Assembly (NCBI GenBank): GCA_030640565.1
Contig: DAOWJD010000057.1
Coordinates: 1 to 15,494, forward strand
Length of the DNA stretch: 15,494 nucleotides
DNA from: Nanobdellota archaeon
GTDB lineage: Archaea > Nanobdellota > Nanobdellia > Pacearchaeales > GW2011-AR1
Reading direction: 5' to 3'
The translations under genes were made by a program, and so were the position numbers. Below are positions 1 through 6,650 of this stretch, piece by piece (position 1 is the stretch's first letter; each line of letters opens with the position of its first letter). The notes under the pieces were generated by a model. That model ran no database searches. It was not told where the DNA came from and saw nothing but the letters and a program-made list of their open reading frames with translations.

Positions 1-344
1 CTCATAAATCTTTTTTCTGGTTTAAACAAATTTTTCAAAGCATTATCTATTTGTTTCTGAAGATTATCACAATCTTTCATGTGCAACCAAACAATTCTTA
101 TAAATCCCTCAGAAAAAACCCCTATTTCAGCAATCTCTGTTCTAAATTTTTCAATTTTAATCTCTCTTAATTTTTCTTTTACTTCTCCCACAACCTGTTC
201 TCTAATTTCTCCGAGAAACTTCAAGGTAAGATGCAGATTCTCCACTTCTGTTTTTTTGCCAAAAAATTCAGGCAAACTATCTTGAATTTTTTTAATCTCT
301 TTTCTAATTTCTTCAGGAATATTAATTGAAATAAATGTCCTCAT
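1..344 (-). CDS. thpR: RNA 2',3'-cyclic phosphodiesterase (ThpR/LigT family), partial: C-terminus lies beyond the left edge
   Basis: Reading the minus strand from the ATG at 344 gives 114 residues beginning MRTFISINIP and staying open to the window edge. Residues 37-46 read HLTLKFLGEI, which contains the first HxTx motif (H38, T40) of the 2H phosphoesterase superfamily. The MRxFIxIxxP start is typical of ThpR. The second HxTx motif should lie past the left edge and cannot be checked. Enzymes of this family open 2',3'-cyclic phosphates on RNA ends in the cytoplasm, probably in RNA repair or processing; the physiological substrate in archaea is not settled. The start overlaps the stop of the upstream ureohydrolase gene as ATGA, and no TATA element of its own is evident, so the two are probably translated from one message. 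The truncation is a window artefact, not gene decay. Confidence 0.9.
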   Translation of the reverse strand, partial: MRTFISINIPEEIRKEIKKIQDSLPEFFGKKTEVENLHLTLKFLGEIREQVVGEVKEKLREIKIEKFRTEIAEIGVFSEGFIRIVWLHMKDCDNLQKQIDNALKNLFKPEKRFM

Positions 345-1147
345 ATCAACTCAGCTAAAATTTTAGCTCCAAGTTTAACAGTTAAATCATTAGCATCTTT
401 ATCAGGATTTATCTCAACAATATCTACTGCTCTGAGATTTTTAACGAGATTTAATCTCTGAATTAAATAAAGAAATTGTCTAGTTGTAAAACCCCCTGGT
501 TCTTTATACCCTATTCCAGGAGCAAAAGCAGGATCAATAACATCTATATCAATCGAGATATAAAGTTCTTTATTATTTGAAAATTCCATAATTGTATCAC
601 AAGAATCCTCAAGATTTTCCAAAATTTGATTCATACCCATCATCTTCACACCTTGTTTTTTTAGAAAAACAGTTTCTAAAGGATCTGGATTTCTCACACC
701 AATTAAAAATATATTTTCTGCAGGAAAACCAGATTCAATCAAACCACGAAGCCATTCTTCATGTGTTGGAAATTTAGAATCCACAGAATCCATACAATCT
801 GGATGTGCATCAAACACAATTAAACAAGGCTCTTTATCTCTTTGCTTACAAGATTCAAAAAAAGCTTTTGTTGTAGAATAAGAAATTGAATGGTCTCCAC
901 CAATAAAAATTGTTTTTGGTTTCTCTTCAAAAAATTCTAGAGAATTTTTATAAATCAATTCATTACTCATTTCTAAATCAGAATTGTCCAGATGAATTTC
1001 TTCTAAATCCAAAAGCCTAGCATCAATAGGAACTCCTTGTTCATTGCTATAAATCTCCTTTAAAGATTCAAGTATGGCATTTCCTGCTTTTTCACAGCCT
1101 TTTGTTTCTCCTAATCCATTAATTCCAGGCACTTTAACAATTAACAT
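341..1147 (-). CDS. Ureohydrolase of the arginase/agmatinase family
   Basis: A 268-residue manganese ureohydrolase with all six expected metal ligands visible: H86 in GGDHS, D113, H115 and D117 in DAHPD, and D200 and D202 in SIDIDVIDP. The following PAFAPGIG and the C-terminal VDIVEINP stretch are also family hallmarks. Such enzymes hydrolyse a guanidino group to an amine plus urea; substrates include arginine, agmatine, N1-aminopropylagmatine and formiminoglutamate. The sequence alone does not tell me which applies here, and no polyamine or arginine pathway gene lies nearby. The length is slightly below the usual 280-320 residues because the N-terminus is short. The start is the ATG 22 bases downstream of an A/T-rich TATA-like box, consistent with a leaderless message. 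The stop overlaps the thpR start by four bases. Confidence 0.92.
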   Translation of the reverse strand: MLIVKVPGINGLGETKGCEKAGNAILESLKEIYSNEQGVPIDARLLDLEEIHLDNSDLEMSNELIYKNSLEFFEEKPKTIFIGGDHSISYSTTKAFFESCKQRDKEPCLIVFDAHPDCMDSVDSKFPTHEEWLRGLIESGFPAENIFLIGVRNPDPLETVFLKKQGVKMMGMNQILENLEDSCDTIMEFSNNKELYISIDIDVIDPAFAPGIGYKEPGGFTTRQFLYLIQRLNLVKNLRAVDIVEINPDKDANDLTVKLGAKILAELI

Positions 1148-1168
1148 GAAAATTCAGGGAAAAAAGAG

Positions 1169-1180
1169 TTTTTAAATTTT
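1169..1180 (-). promoter_or_regulatory. TATA box of the ureohydrolase-thpR pair
   Basis: On the minus strand this reads AAAATTTAAAAA, 22-33 bases before the ATG at 1147. It overlaps the last codon (stop at 1179-1181) of the upstream surface-protein gene, so the pair probably has its own promoter although the genes are nearly adjacent. The call rests on position and composition only. Confidence 0.5.
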
Positions 1181-3701
1181 AATATTTTCGTGGTGGGGGG
1201 CTTCTTGGTGGAGGGCTTCTTGGCGGAGGACCTCTTGGTAAGGAACTTCTTTGTGGGGGACCTTTTATTGGCCTGTTAGTAGGTCCTGACATTTTAGAAA
1301 GTCTTTTCTTCATAAAGAATATAGCTACAATAACAAGTAATAAGAAAATAATTATTATTAAAACATATATCCAGATATTACCTCCATCTTCTCCTGCATC
1401 TGGACCAGTATCTAACACATCATCAGAGCCTCCTACACTATCATAACTACATACAGACCATACATTATTTGCACAAAATTGCCTTCCGTCATAATTAGTT
1501 CCACAAGCCCGTATAACGCCTTCATCACATTCATCAGAAGTTTCCAAAGCTTCTATATCTAATATAGTTTTTCCATCAATAATACTAATAAGTGTTATTT
1601 CAATATCTTCTATACCATCTCCATTAATATCCACTTCTACGCTATTTCCTGTATTAAGAGTTACATTAATAGGATCAGAACTTATTGTCAGTTTAATAGA
1701 ACTCGAGAATACCAAAAGAATTTCTAATGTGTGTGTAGCTCCTCCTTCCAGAGCAAATTTCTTAATCTCTCCTAAAAGACCTGTAACCTGGTGTTTTTTT
1801 TGCTCACCAAAATCAAAGTCCACTGTTGTTACAGTTATCTTTGCCTTCTCAGAAGAAGGATGTCCACCAGAAGAAACAGGTAAAGCAGAACAAACAAGTG
1901 TATTAACAGCACATCTCACTGACTTATCAACTGCTGATACTGCTCCAACATGACATTTAAATGCCCTATAATATAATCCTTCGTTATTTTGATCATCTAG
2001 AATAAACTCACACTTTGAAAAATTTGCATTTATAGAAGCCCTAATACAAGATTCACTAACATCTACTTCTGAAACTCGTGAGCCACTTGTAGCAGAATCT
2101 TTTATCTCAAAAAAGCAGCCAACAGATATTTCTGAATTTTGAGCTACCTTGCTTGTAGAAACTATTAATTCATCTATAGAATAATAATGAAAAACACATC
2201 CATTAAAAGATTCTCCATCACAATCATAATCTACCTCAGATGTACAATTCTCATCTGCACCAGGATGTATGTTTGGATTAGAATCATCGCAGTCAGAACC
2301 CCCACAAGTCTCATTACTATAACCATCAGAATCTGCATCAAGACAATCAGGATCACAATCTCCGTCATCTGTATCAACCATGCCATCACAATCATTATCT
2401 ATTTCATCCTCACAATATTCAGATTCAGAAATGCCAGGATTTATGTTTGAATCAGTATCATCACAATCATCACCAGAAAGCGAGGCACAAGTTGTTGAAG
2501 TTGAATCATGTCCATCTCCATCAACATCACAATCAGTACATGATACATTAACAGTAGGACAAACATAATGGTTTTCAAGGCTACATGCAGAAGAACATCC
2601 ATCTCCACTTGCATCATTTCCATCATCGCACTCTTCAGCACCATTAATTACCCCATTACCACAAAGCTCTGTACAAACATTTGGAGTTGCTTCATCACAT
2701 TCCCATCCAGCTTCAAGTCCACATATAGAAGAACATCCATCTCCACTAACTTTACCTCCATCATCACATTGTTCTCCAGTATCACGCACGTCATTACCAC
2801 AAAGCTCTGTACAAACACTTGGTGGTGCTAAATTATTACACTCCCATCCACTTTCAACACTACATGAAGAACAGCCGTCTCCACTTACATCATTTCCATC
2901 ATCGCAAGCTTCTTCACCATCAATTACGCCATTACCACAAAGCTCTGTACAAACACTTGGGATCCCTTCACAACCCCATCCAGCTTCAACACCACAGGTG
3001 GAATTGCATCCATCTCCATCTACAGGAGTGCCTGGTCCATCATCACACTCTTCTCCACTATCAACTACCCCATTACCACAAACTAAACAAGCATCATCAT
3101 CCCAACAATGATATTTTATATCTGCAGTTTCAACATAGGTACACTTTTGAAATTCACCACATGATTCATTTAACTCCCATTCACCCCAATACTCTATATA
3201 ACCTCCATTTGGGGTTGTTGGACAAACTTCACTAATTCCTGAACACTCTCTTCTCTTAGTACCATTCCTCTGCATAATAGAAGAACCACAAGCCCCATTA
3301 GTTTCTGGATCAACACCACCACATGTATATTCAGGACCAATTGGTTCTACCTCAGTGTTATAACAAATGCGTCCTGCAAGAACCAAAGTTCCATACGAGG
3401 GATGACAAGGCTCTTCTAAATGACAACAATCACCAAAACCACAGTCAAGGATTTTACAATCACAAAAACCACAACCCTCCTCACAACCAAAAGGAGAATA
3501 ACCTTCATCGCAATCATCAGTTAGCACCTGTTCATTAAAACATTCACAAAAACCACCCTCTACTGGTCTCCCAGTAATCTCTGCTTCACCACCAAAAAGC
3601 TTATTAAAAAAATCAGTAAACCAACTAGCTGAAACAAATGACATAGATAATATTAAAATTAAAGATACACTAATAAAGATTAACTTCGCCTCTTTTCGCA
3701 T
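1179..3701 (-). CDS. Secreted, membrane-anchored cysteine-rich surface protein with DUF4215-type repeats and MopE-type metal-binding motifs
   Basis: An 840-residue protein. Residues 1-26 form a signal peptide (basic start, hydrophobic core, SFVSAS). Residues about 50-205 are cysteine-rich without a recognised fold. Residues 208-390 hold four tandem units of about 46 residues with the pattern CGNGVxDxxEECDDG...GDGCSSxC...GWEC...CTEL, matching the Myxococcus cysteine-rich/DUF4215 repeat. Residues 391-502 hold two MopE-type motifs (DxDxDG...DCDDxxxxIxPG...DxDCDG), probably calcium-binding. Residues about 505-725 look beta-rich, with a DINGDGIEDIEI loop at 691-702 resembling a calcium-binding loop. 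A single helix at about 775-797 is followed by KKR and a proline/arginine tail ending PPRKY. The expected topology is extracellular bulk with a short cytoplasmic tail. Adhesion or cell-surface interaction is plausible but inferred; no enzymatic domain is visible. A TATA box 22-29 bases before the ATG supports the start. Confidence 0.9.
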   Translation of the reverse strand: MRKEAKLIFISVSLILILSMSFVSASWFTDFFNKLFGGEAEITGRPVEGGFCECFNEQVLTDDCDEGYSPFGCEEGCGFCDCKILDCGFGDCCHLEEPCHPSYGTLVLAGRICYNTEVEPIGPEYTCGGVDPETNGACGSSIMQRNGTKRRECSGISEVCPTTPNGGYIEYWGEWELNESCGEFQKCTYVETADIKYHCWDDDACLVCGNGVVDSGEECDDGPGTPVDGDGCNSTCGVEAGWGCEGIPSVCTELCGNGVIDGEEACDDGNDVSGDGCSSCSVESGWECNNLAPPSVCTELCGNDVRDTGEQCDDGGKVSGDGCSSICGLEAGWECDEATPNVCTELCGNGVINGAEECDDGNDASGDGCSSACSLENHYVCPTVNVSCTDCDVDGDGHDSTSTTCASLSGDDCDDTDSNINPGISESEYCEDEIDNDCDGMVDTDDGDCDPDCLDADSDGYSNETCGGSDCDDSNPNIHPGADENCTSEVDYDCDGESFNGCVFHYYSIDELIVSTSKVAQNSEISVGCFFEIKDSATSGSRVSEVDVSESCIRASINANFSKCEFILDDQNNEGLYYRAFKCHVGAVSAVDKSVRCAVNTLVCSALPVSSGGHPSSEKAKITVTTVDFDFGEQKKHQVTGLLGEIKKFALEGGATHTLEILLVFSSSIKLTISSDPINVTLNTGNSVEVDINGDGIEDIEITLISIIDGKTILDIEALETSDECDEGVIRACGTNYDGRQFCANNVWSVCSYDSVGGSDDVLDTGPDAGEDGGNIWIYVLIIIIFLLLVIVAIFFMKKRLSKMSGPTNRPIKGPPQRSSLPRGPPPRSPPPRSPPPRKY
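1186..1260 (-). repeat. 15-base tandem repeats coding a Pro-Arg-Ser tail
   Basis: About five imperfect 15-base units of the type cttcttggtggaggg encode a P-P-R-S-P-like pentapeptide at the extreme C-terminus of the surface protein, after its membrane helix. The phase keeps the reading frame, so copy number can change without a frameshift. The tail is basic and should lie in the cytoplasm. Confidence 0.8.
2196..2531 (-). other. Two MopE-type metal-binding motifs within the surface protein
   Basis: These bases encode residues 391-502 of the surface protein. Each copy carries an acidic DxDxDG loop, a GDDCDD or GSDCDD segment, an NP/HPG turn, a Cys and a final DNDCDG or DYDCDG. The pattern matches the putative metal-binding motif first described in the Methylococcus MopE protein. 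Calcium binding and disulfide stabilisation outside the cell are the likely role. Confidence 0.8.
2532..3080 (-). repeat. Four tandem 138-base units coding cysteine-rich repeats of the surface protein
   Basis: These bases encode residues 208-390. The sequence attaccacaaagctctgta recurs at 2655, 2793 and 2931, a period of exactly 138 bases (46 residues). A fourth, more divergent unit is nearest the N-terminus. The three DNA-similar copies suggest fairly recent duplication or continuing homogenisation. Confidence 0.85.
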
Positions 3702-3722
3702 GAAGAATCTAAGAGAAAAGAG

Positions 3723-3730
3723 TTTATAAA
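3723..3730 (-). promoter_or_regulatory. TATA box of the surface-protein gene
   Basis: A TTTATAAA palindrome lies 22-29 bases upstream of the ATG at 3701. That is the spacing at which an archaeal promoter would begin transcription at or within a base or two of the start codon. It lies four bases from the first unit of the direct-repeat array. Confidence 0.7.
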
Positions 3731-3733
3731 ATT

Positions 3734-3896
3734 TATCAGGCTTGACCCAAACTTAAAGGAGGGTTTGATAAAGGAGAGGGTTGTTTATCAGGCTTGACCC
3801 AAACTTAAAGGAGGGGTTGATAAGGGGAAACTTAGTTATCTATCAGCCTTGAGCAGTAACTTAAAGGAGGGGTTGATAAGGGGAACTTGGTTCCCT
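3734..3896. repeat. Three-unit intergenic direct-repeat array (period 52-55 bases)
   Basis: Units begin with TATCAG at 3734, 3786 and 3841. Units 1 and 2 are nearly identical over about 40 bases (shared pieces include TATCAGGCTTGACCC and AACTTAAAGGAGG). Unit 3 has diverged in its first 20 bases but keeps AACTTAAAGGAGGGGTTGATAAGGGG. Each unit begins with TATCA, preceded by TT in units 1 and 2, and has TTGATAA about 35 bases later, so the ends form a short inverted repeat. The array fills the space between the stop of the M16 peptidase gene and the promoter of the surface-protein gene. I see no open reading frame of note in it. It could be a tandem operator, part of a dispersed repeat family or the remnant of a small mobile element. 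Confidence 0.85.
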
Positions 3897-3898
3897 TT
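3878..3898 (-). terminator. Hairpin at the 3' end of the M16 peptidase gene
   Basis: GGGAAC, a three-base loop TTG and GTTCCC form a perfect inverted repeat at 3881-3895. With one G-T wobble it extends to about nine pairs (3878-3898). It overlaps the TAA stop at 3897-3899. There is no U-tract directly after it on the minus strand, so it may protect or process the 3' end rather than terminate transcription. The role is inferred. Confidence 0.4.
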
Positions 3899-5096
3899 AT
3901 TCTGGAATTAAAGCAAAAAAACTGTATTTTTTTATCTTAGCCAGATTCTTAACATCATCTAACTTAACAGCCCTGATATTTTTTTCAAATTCATAAACTT
4001 TTTTTGCATTGCCATTTATCTCATTATAAAGAAGATTAACCATTTGACTCTGGGAATCTTCTATTGAAATCTGATGGTTCCCAATTACTTGTTCTTTAAC
4101 TTGTGAAAGTTCTTTTTCATTTAATTCTTTTGAAACTTTCTTAAACTCATCTAGAATAATTTTTTTTACTTTTCCCACATTTTGTTTAGAAGTTCCAACA
4201 TAGATTAAACTATAAGCAAAATCCCTATTTATGTCTGATTCTCCTTTAATAGCATAAGCCAGGTTTCTTTTTTCTCTTATTTCCTGGAAAAGTCTTGAAG
4301 ACATTCCTCCTGCCATTAAAACATTAAGGACAAAAGCAGCATAATTTCTTTTTTCTTTTGAAGTGGGAATATGGTGGGCAAAAATAAGATTTGCCTGATT
4401 AATACCTTTTCTTTTTTCAGTTCTTGACTCGTTTTTCTTTACAATTTTAAATTTAGGTAAATTACCCTTTACATTTCCAAAGTTCTTTTTTGCAAATTCA
4501 ACAATATTATTAAAATCTGCGTCACCAACAACGCACAGAATCATATTGTTTGCCTGATAAATCTGTTTAAATCTTTTACTTATTTTTTCTTTTGTCAAAG
4601 AACTTAGAATTTTATTTGTTCCAATTAAAGGCATTCCAAAAGGTTTTTTGTAAAGAGAACTCTGTATCTCTTCAAAAACATAGTGTATCGGATTATCCTT
4701 ATGCATTTTAATCTCTTCCAAAATAACATGCCTTTGTTTTTCAATTTCTTTTTCATCAAATAAAGGATTTTTTATTAAATCACTTAAAACTTCTAACGCA
4801 ATACCAATGTGCTTACTTGGAATTTTGCAGTGGTAAGCAGTTAGTGCTTCACCTGTAAATCCGTTTAAATCTCCACCGTTCTTTTCAATCTCTTCTGCAA
4901 TTTGTTTTGAATTTCTCGTCGGTGTCCCTTTGTAAAGCATATGTTCTATAAAATGTGAGATTCCTCGTTCAGAAGCAGCTTCATTAATTCCTCCACTCCT
5001 AACTGCAAAGGCAACACTCACGACAGGAAGGCTTCGTTTTTCAAAAATAAGAGTCATTCCGTTTTTAAGAATTTTTCTGTAAAATTTTGGTTTCAT
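3897..5096 (-). CDS. M16 family (pitrilysin-like) zinc peptidase
   Basis: A 399-residue single-unit M16 peptidase, the usual size for subfamily M16B. The inverted zinc motif HFIEH is at residues 48-52 (H48, E51, H52), and the distal glutamate ligand is probably E128 in VILEEIK, 76 residues on. The C-terminal half carries the substrate-binding signature GGMSSRLFQEIREKRNLAYA (R268, Y281). Catalytic and substrate-binding elements share one chain, so an active homodimer is expected rather than a heterodimer with an inactive partner. No signal peptide or membrane helix is visible, which points to cytoplasmic breakdown of peptides or processing of small proteins. It lies 37 bases downstream of the small Q/P-rich gene on the same strand and may be cotranscribed with it; an A/T-rich stretch near 5123-5131 could also serve as a promoter. 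Confidence 0.94.
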   Translation of the reverse strand: MKPKFYRKILKNGMTLIFEKRSLPVVSVAFAVRSGGINEAASERGISHFIEHMLYKGTPTRNSKQIAEEIEKNGGDLNGFTGEALTAYHCKIPSKHIGIALEVLSDLIKNPLFDEKEIEKQRHVILEEIKMHKDNPIHYVFEEIQSSLYKKPFGMPLIGTNKILSSLTKEKISKRFKQIYQANNMILCVVGDADFNNIVEFAKKNFGNVKGNLPKFKIVKKNESRTEKRKGINQANLIFAHHIPTSKEKRNYAAFVLNVLMAGGMSSRLFQEIREKRNLAYAIKGESDINRDFAYSLIYVGTSKQNVGKVKKIILDEFKKVSKELNEKELSQVKEQVIGNHQISIEDSQSQMVNLLYNEINGNAKKVYEFEKNIRAVKLDDVKNLAKIKKYSFFALIPE

Positions 5097-5133
5097 GGAT
5101 AAGTTAACACTCCATTCTAAGAAATTTAATTAA

Positions 5134-5361
5134 TTAAAAAACAAAGAAATACAATACAGCGGCAATTGCTAGAATCACAATTCCAACAATCAACCAAATC
5201 CACCATTTAGATTTCTTTTTTACTGGTTGTGGCTGTGCAACAGTCTGTACTGGTTGGGCTTTCGGCTGAACAGGCTGAGCTGTTTGAGCTATCTGAGGTG
5301 TTTGAGACGTTCCTGCTGGCTGTGTTCCTTGTTGTGCTGGTTGTTTTATTTCTTGTACCAT
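5134..5361 (-). CDS. Small Gln/Pro-rich protein with a C-terminal membrane anchor
   Basis: A 75-residue protein in two parts. Residues 1-47 are low-complexity and rich in Gln, Pro, Thr and Ala (repeated AQPVQ-like steps). A KKKSK cluster follows at 48-52, then one hydrophobic helix at about 53-75 beginning WWIWLIVG and running to the C-terminus. There is no signal peptide, so it looks tail-anchored with a disordered N-terminal part in the cytoplasm, as the positive cluster before the helix suggests. No family is recognised and I assign no function. A good TATA box 22-29 bases before the ATG argues that it is a real gene. It lies between TyrRS and the M16 peptidase on the same strand. Confidence 0.75.
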   Translation of the reverse strand: MVQEIKQPAQQGTQPAGTSQTPQIAQTAQPVQPKAQPVQTVAQPQPVKKKSKWWIWLIVGIVILAIAAVLYFFVF

Positions 5362-5382
5362 TTTTAATTAAAGGAATTCTGT

Positions 5383-5390
5383 ATTATAAA
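5383..5390 (-). promoter_or_regulatory. TATA box of the small tail-anchored protein gene
   Basis: Minus-strand TTTATAAT lies 22-29 bases before the ATG at 5361 and next to the TyrRS stop codon (5397-5399). The spacing matches the leaderless pattern of this window. Confidence 0.65.
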
Positions 5391-5396
5391 CTTTAC

Positions 5397-6539
5397 TCAT
5401 TTATACTCTTTCATCAGATTTTTTAAGTCATCTAACATTTTTTTTGGTTTGCCTTTTGAAAAATGTTTACGCGCAGGTTTTAAAATTTCTATTAAAGATT
5501 CTATAACAGCGTCTTTTAAATCTAAAGGATGCAAATCCCCTTTAGAAAAATCCCTCTTAAGAACCTCTAAGGACTTATATAACTTATTTCCACCAAATTC
5601 TTTTTTTCTTTTAATTTCTAATTTTTGTTTTATAGGAAAGATTAATTTCTCTGTCCAATCAATTACAGGGTTAAAATTTATTTCTTCTTTAGGACAAAAT
5701 GCATCTGTGATTTTTTTTCTAATCTCTTCTGGAGAATCATGAATAAAAATAGCAGTGCTTGGTTTAGATTTAGACATTTTTAAAGAGCTCAAAAAATCCT
5801 TCATTTTATTTTTTGGGATTGGCCAGACAGGAGGTTTTCCCAAACCCAAAATTAAAGGATGATGCACTGCAATTGGCTTTGTTTGTTTTCCATCTTTCTT
5901 CAAAAGAGGTGAAAAAGAAAGTTTCATTGCAACATCTCTTGCAATAACATGCGCTTTTCTCTGGTCTATTCCTGCATGAGCTAGATTTAACTTCTGAATA
6001 AAAATATCTGCAACCTGCATTGGGGCATAAATTAATTTTGCAAAATCCACAGAGCCCCCTTCTTCTCTTCCCAAAATAGTGATGCTCCTTTTAATCCTCG
6101 AAAGTGTTGTGTATTTACAAACATCAATAAGTGTTGCCCAATATAAATCATTTTTATGATACAAATCAGTCCCAAGAACAAATTTTACTTTTTTAGGATT
6201 TCCTCCAATACACTTCATACTTGCTTTCATCCCTTCTTTAAAATAACCAACAGCAACCTTTTTTATTACGTCAGGATTTCCCCCTAATTTATCATTAATC
6301 CATGTATGCCAATCAGCTAGAAAAATTCTACAATCTACTCCTGCTTTTAAAAAATCCCTAATCTTTAGCATAGATACTAAACCATTTCCAAGGTGTATTT
6401 TTCCAGAAATTTCAAATCCAATATAATGCCTTAATTTCTCATTTCTTTTTAATAAATCTTTTAATTCTTTTTCTCCGATTATCTCTTCTGTATTTCTCGT
6501 AATCAACTTAAATCTTTCTTCAGCAGTTCTTTTTGCCAT
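5397..6539 (-). CDS. tyrS: Tyrosyl-tRNA synthetase, archaeal/eukaryal type
   Basis: A class I aminoacyl-tRNA synthetase that charges tRNA-Tyr. It reads 380 residues from the ATG at 6539; the frame stays open to a GTG at 6545. In the longer numbering, residues 41-48 (YIGFEISG) contain the tyrosine-binding Tyr, and 51-54 (HLGN) are the HIGH-like motif. LIYAPMQVADIF (171-182) and IDQRKAHV (193-200) match the Y..Q..D and Gln substrate contacts of Methanocaldococcus TyrRS. KMSKS is at 256-260, and a C-terminal LHPLDLKDAV segment is shared with archaeal TyrRS. The chain is about 75 residues longer than the Methanocaldococcus enzyme, through insertions and a lysine-rich C-terminal extension. The ATG is preferred because ATTTAAG lies 24-30 bases upstream, the spacing used by neighbouring genes. 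TrpRS was considered, but the substrate-pocket residues favour tyrosine. Confidence 0.93.
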   Translation of the reverse strand: MAKRTAEERFKLITRNTEEIIGEKELKDLLKRNEKLRHYIGFEISGKIHLGNGLVSMLKIRDFLKAGVDCRIFLADWHTWINDKLGGNPDVIKKVAVGYFKEGMKASMKCIGGNPKKVKFVLGTDLYHKNDLYWATLIDVCKYTTLSRIKRSITILGREEGGSVDFAKLIYAPMQVADIFIQKLNLAHAGIDQRKAHVIARDVAMKLSFSPLLKKDGKQTKPIAVHHPLILGLGKPPVWPIPKNKMKDFLSSLKMSKSKPSTAIFIHDSPEEIRKKITDAFCPKEEINFNPVIDWTEKLIFPIKQKLEIKRKKEFGGNKLYKSLEVLKRDFSKGDLHPLDLKDAVIESLIEILKPARKHFSKGKPKKMLDDLKNLMKEYK

Positions 6540-6650
6540 AACCACACAAATAAATATTAATTCTTAAATGTTTCTTTACTGAAATACTAATTAAAATCAT
6601 TCTTTTTTTTCTTTCATTATATTTTTAAAAGTTGCTGAACTTAAAAGATT
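6540..6650. promoter_or_regulatory. Divergent promoter region between tyrS and the TGS GTPase
   Basis: This 111-base A/T-rich spacer separates two outward-facing genes. The minus-strand TATA-like ATTTAAG at 6563-6569 fits the tyrS ATG at 6539. The plus-strand TTTTTAAAA at 6622-6630 lies 21-29 bases before the ATG at 6651. The two boxes do not overlap, and no operator-like repeat stands out. Confidence 0.6.

Noticed and set aside
1..344. Truncated pseudogene of ThpR
   Set aside because: The frame is open right to the window edge, so the missing second HxTx motif is due to the cut, not to decay.
2187..3235. Long open frames on the plus strand, including one of 138 codons, opposite the surface-protein gene
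   Set aside because: They are antisense to a clearly coding, repeat-rich gene. Their His/Thr/Ile-rich low-complexity translations mirror the Asp/Cys codons on the other strand, and they have no promoter at the usual distance.
3734..3896. Possible CRISPR array
   Set aside because: There are only three units, with diverging sequence and no distinct spacers of constant length, and no cas gene lies nearby.
6540..6545. GTG at 6545 as the tyrS start
   Set aside because: The ATG at 6539 is two codons downstream and sits at the usual distance from the TATA-like box.
6546..6650. Box C/D or other small RNA in the tyrS-GTPase spacer
   Set aside because: I could not find paired C and D boxes or a stable fold; the A/T-rich content is explained by the two promoters.
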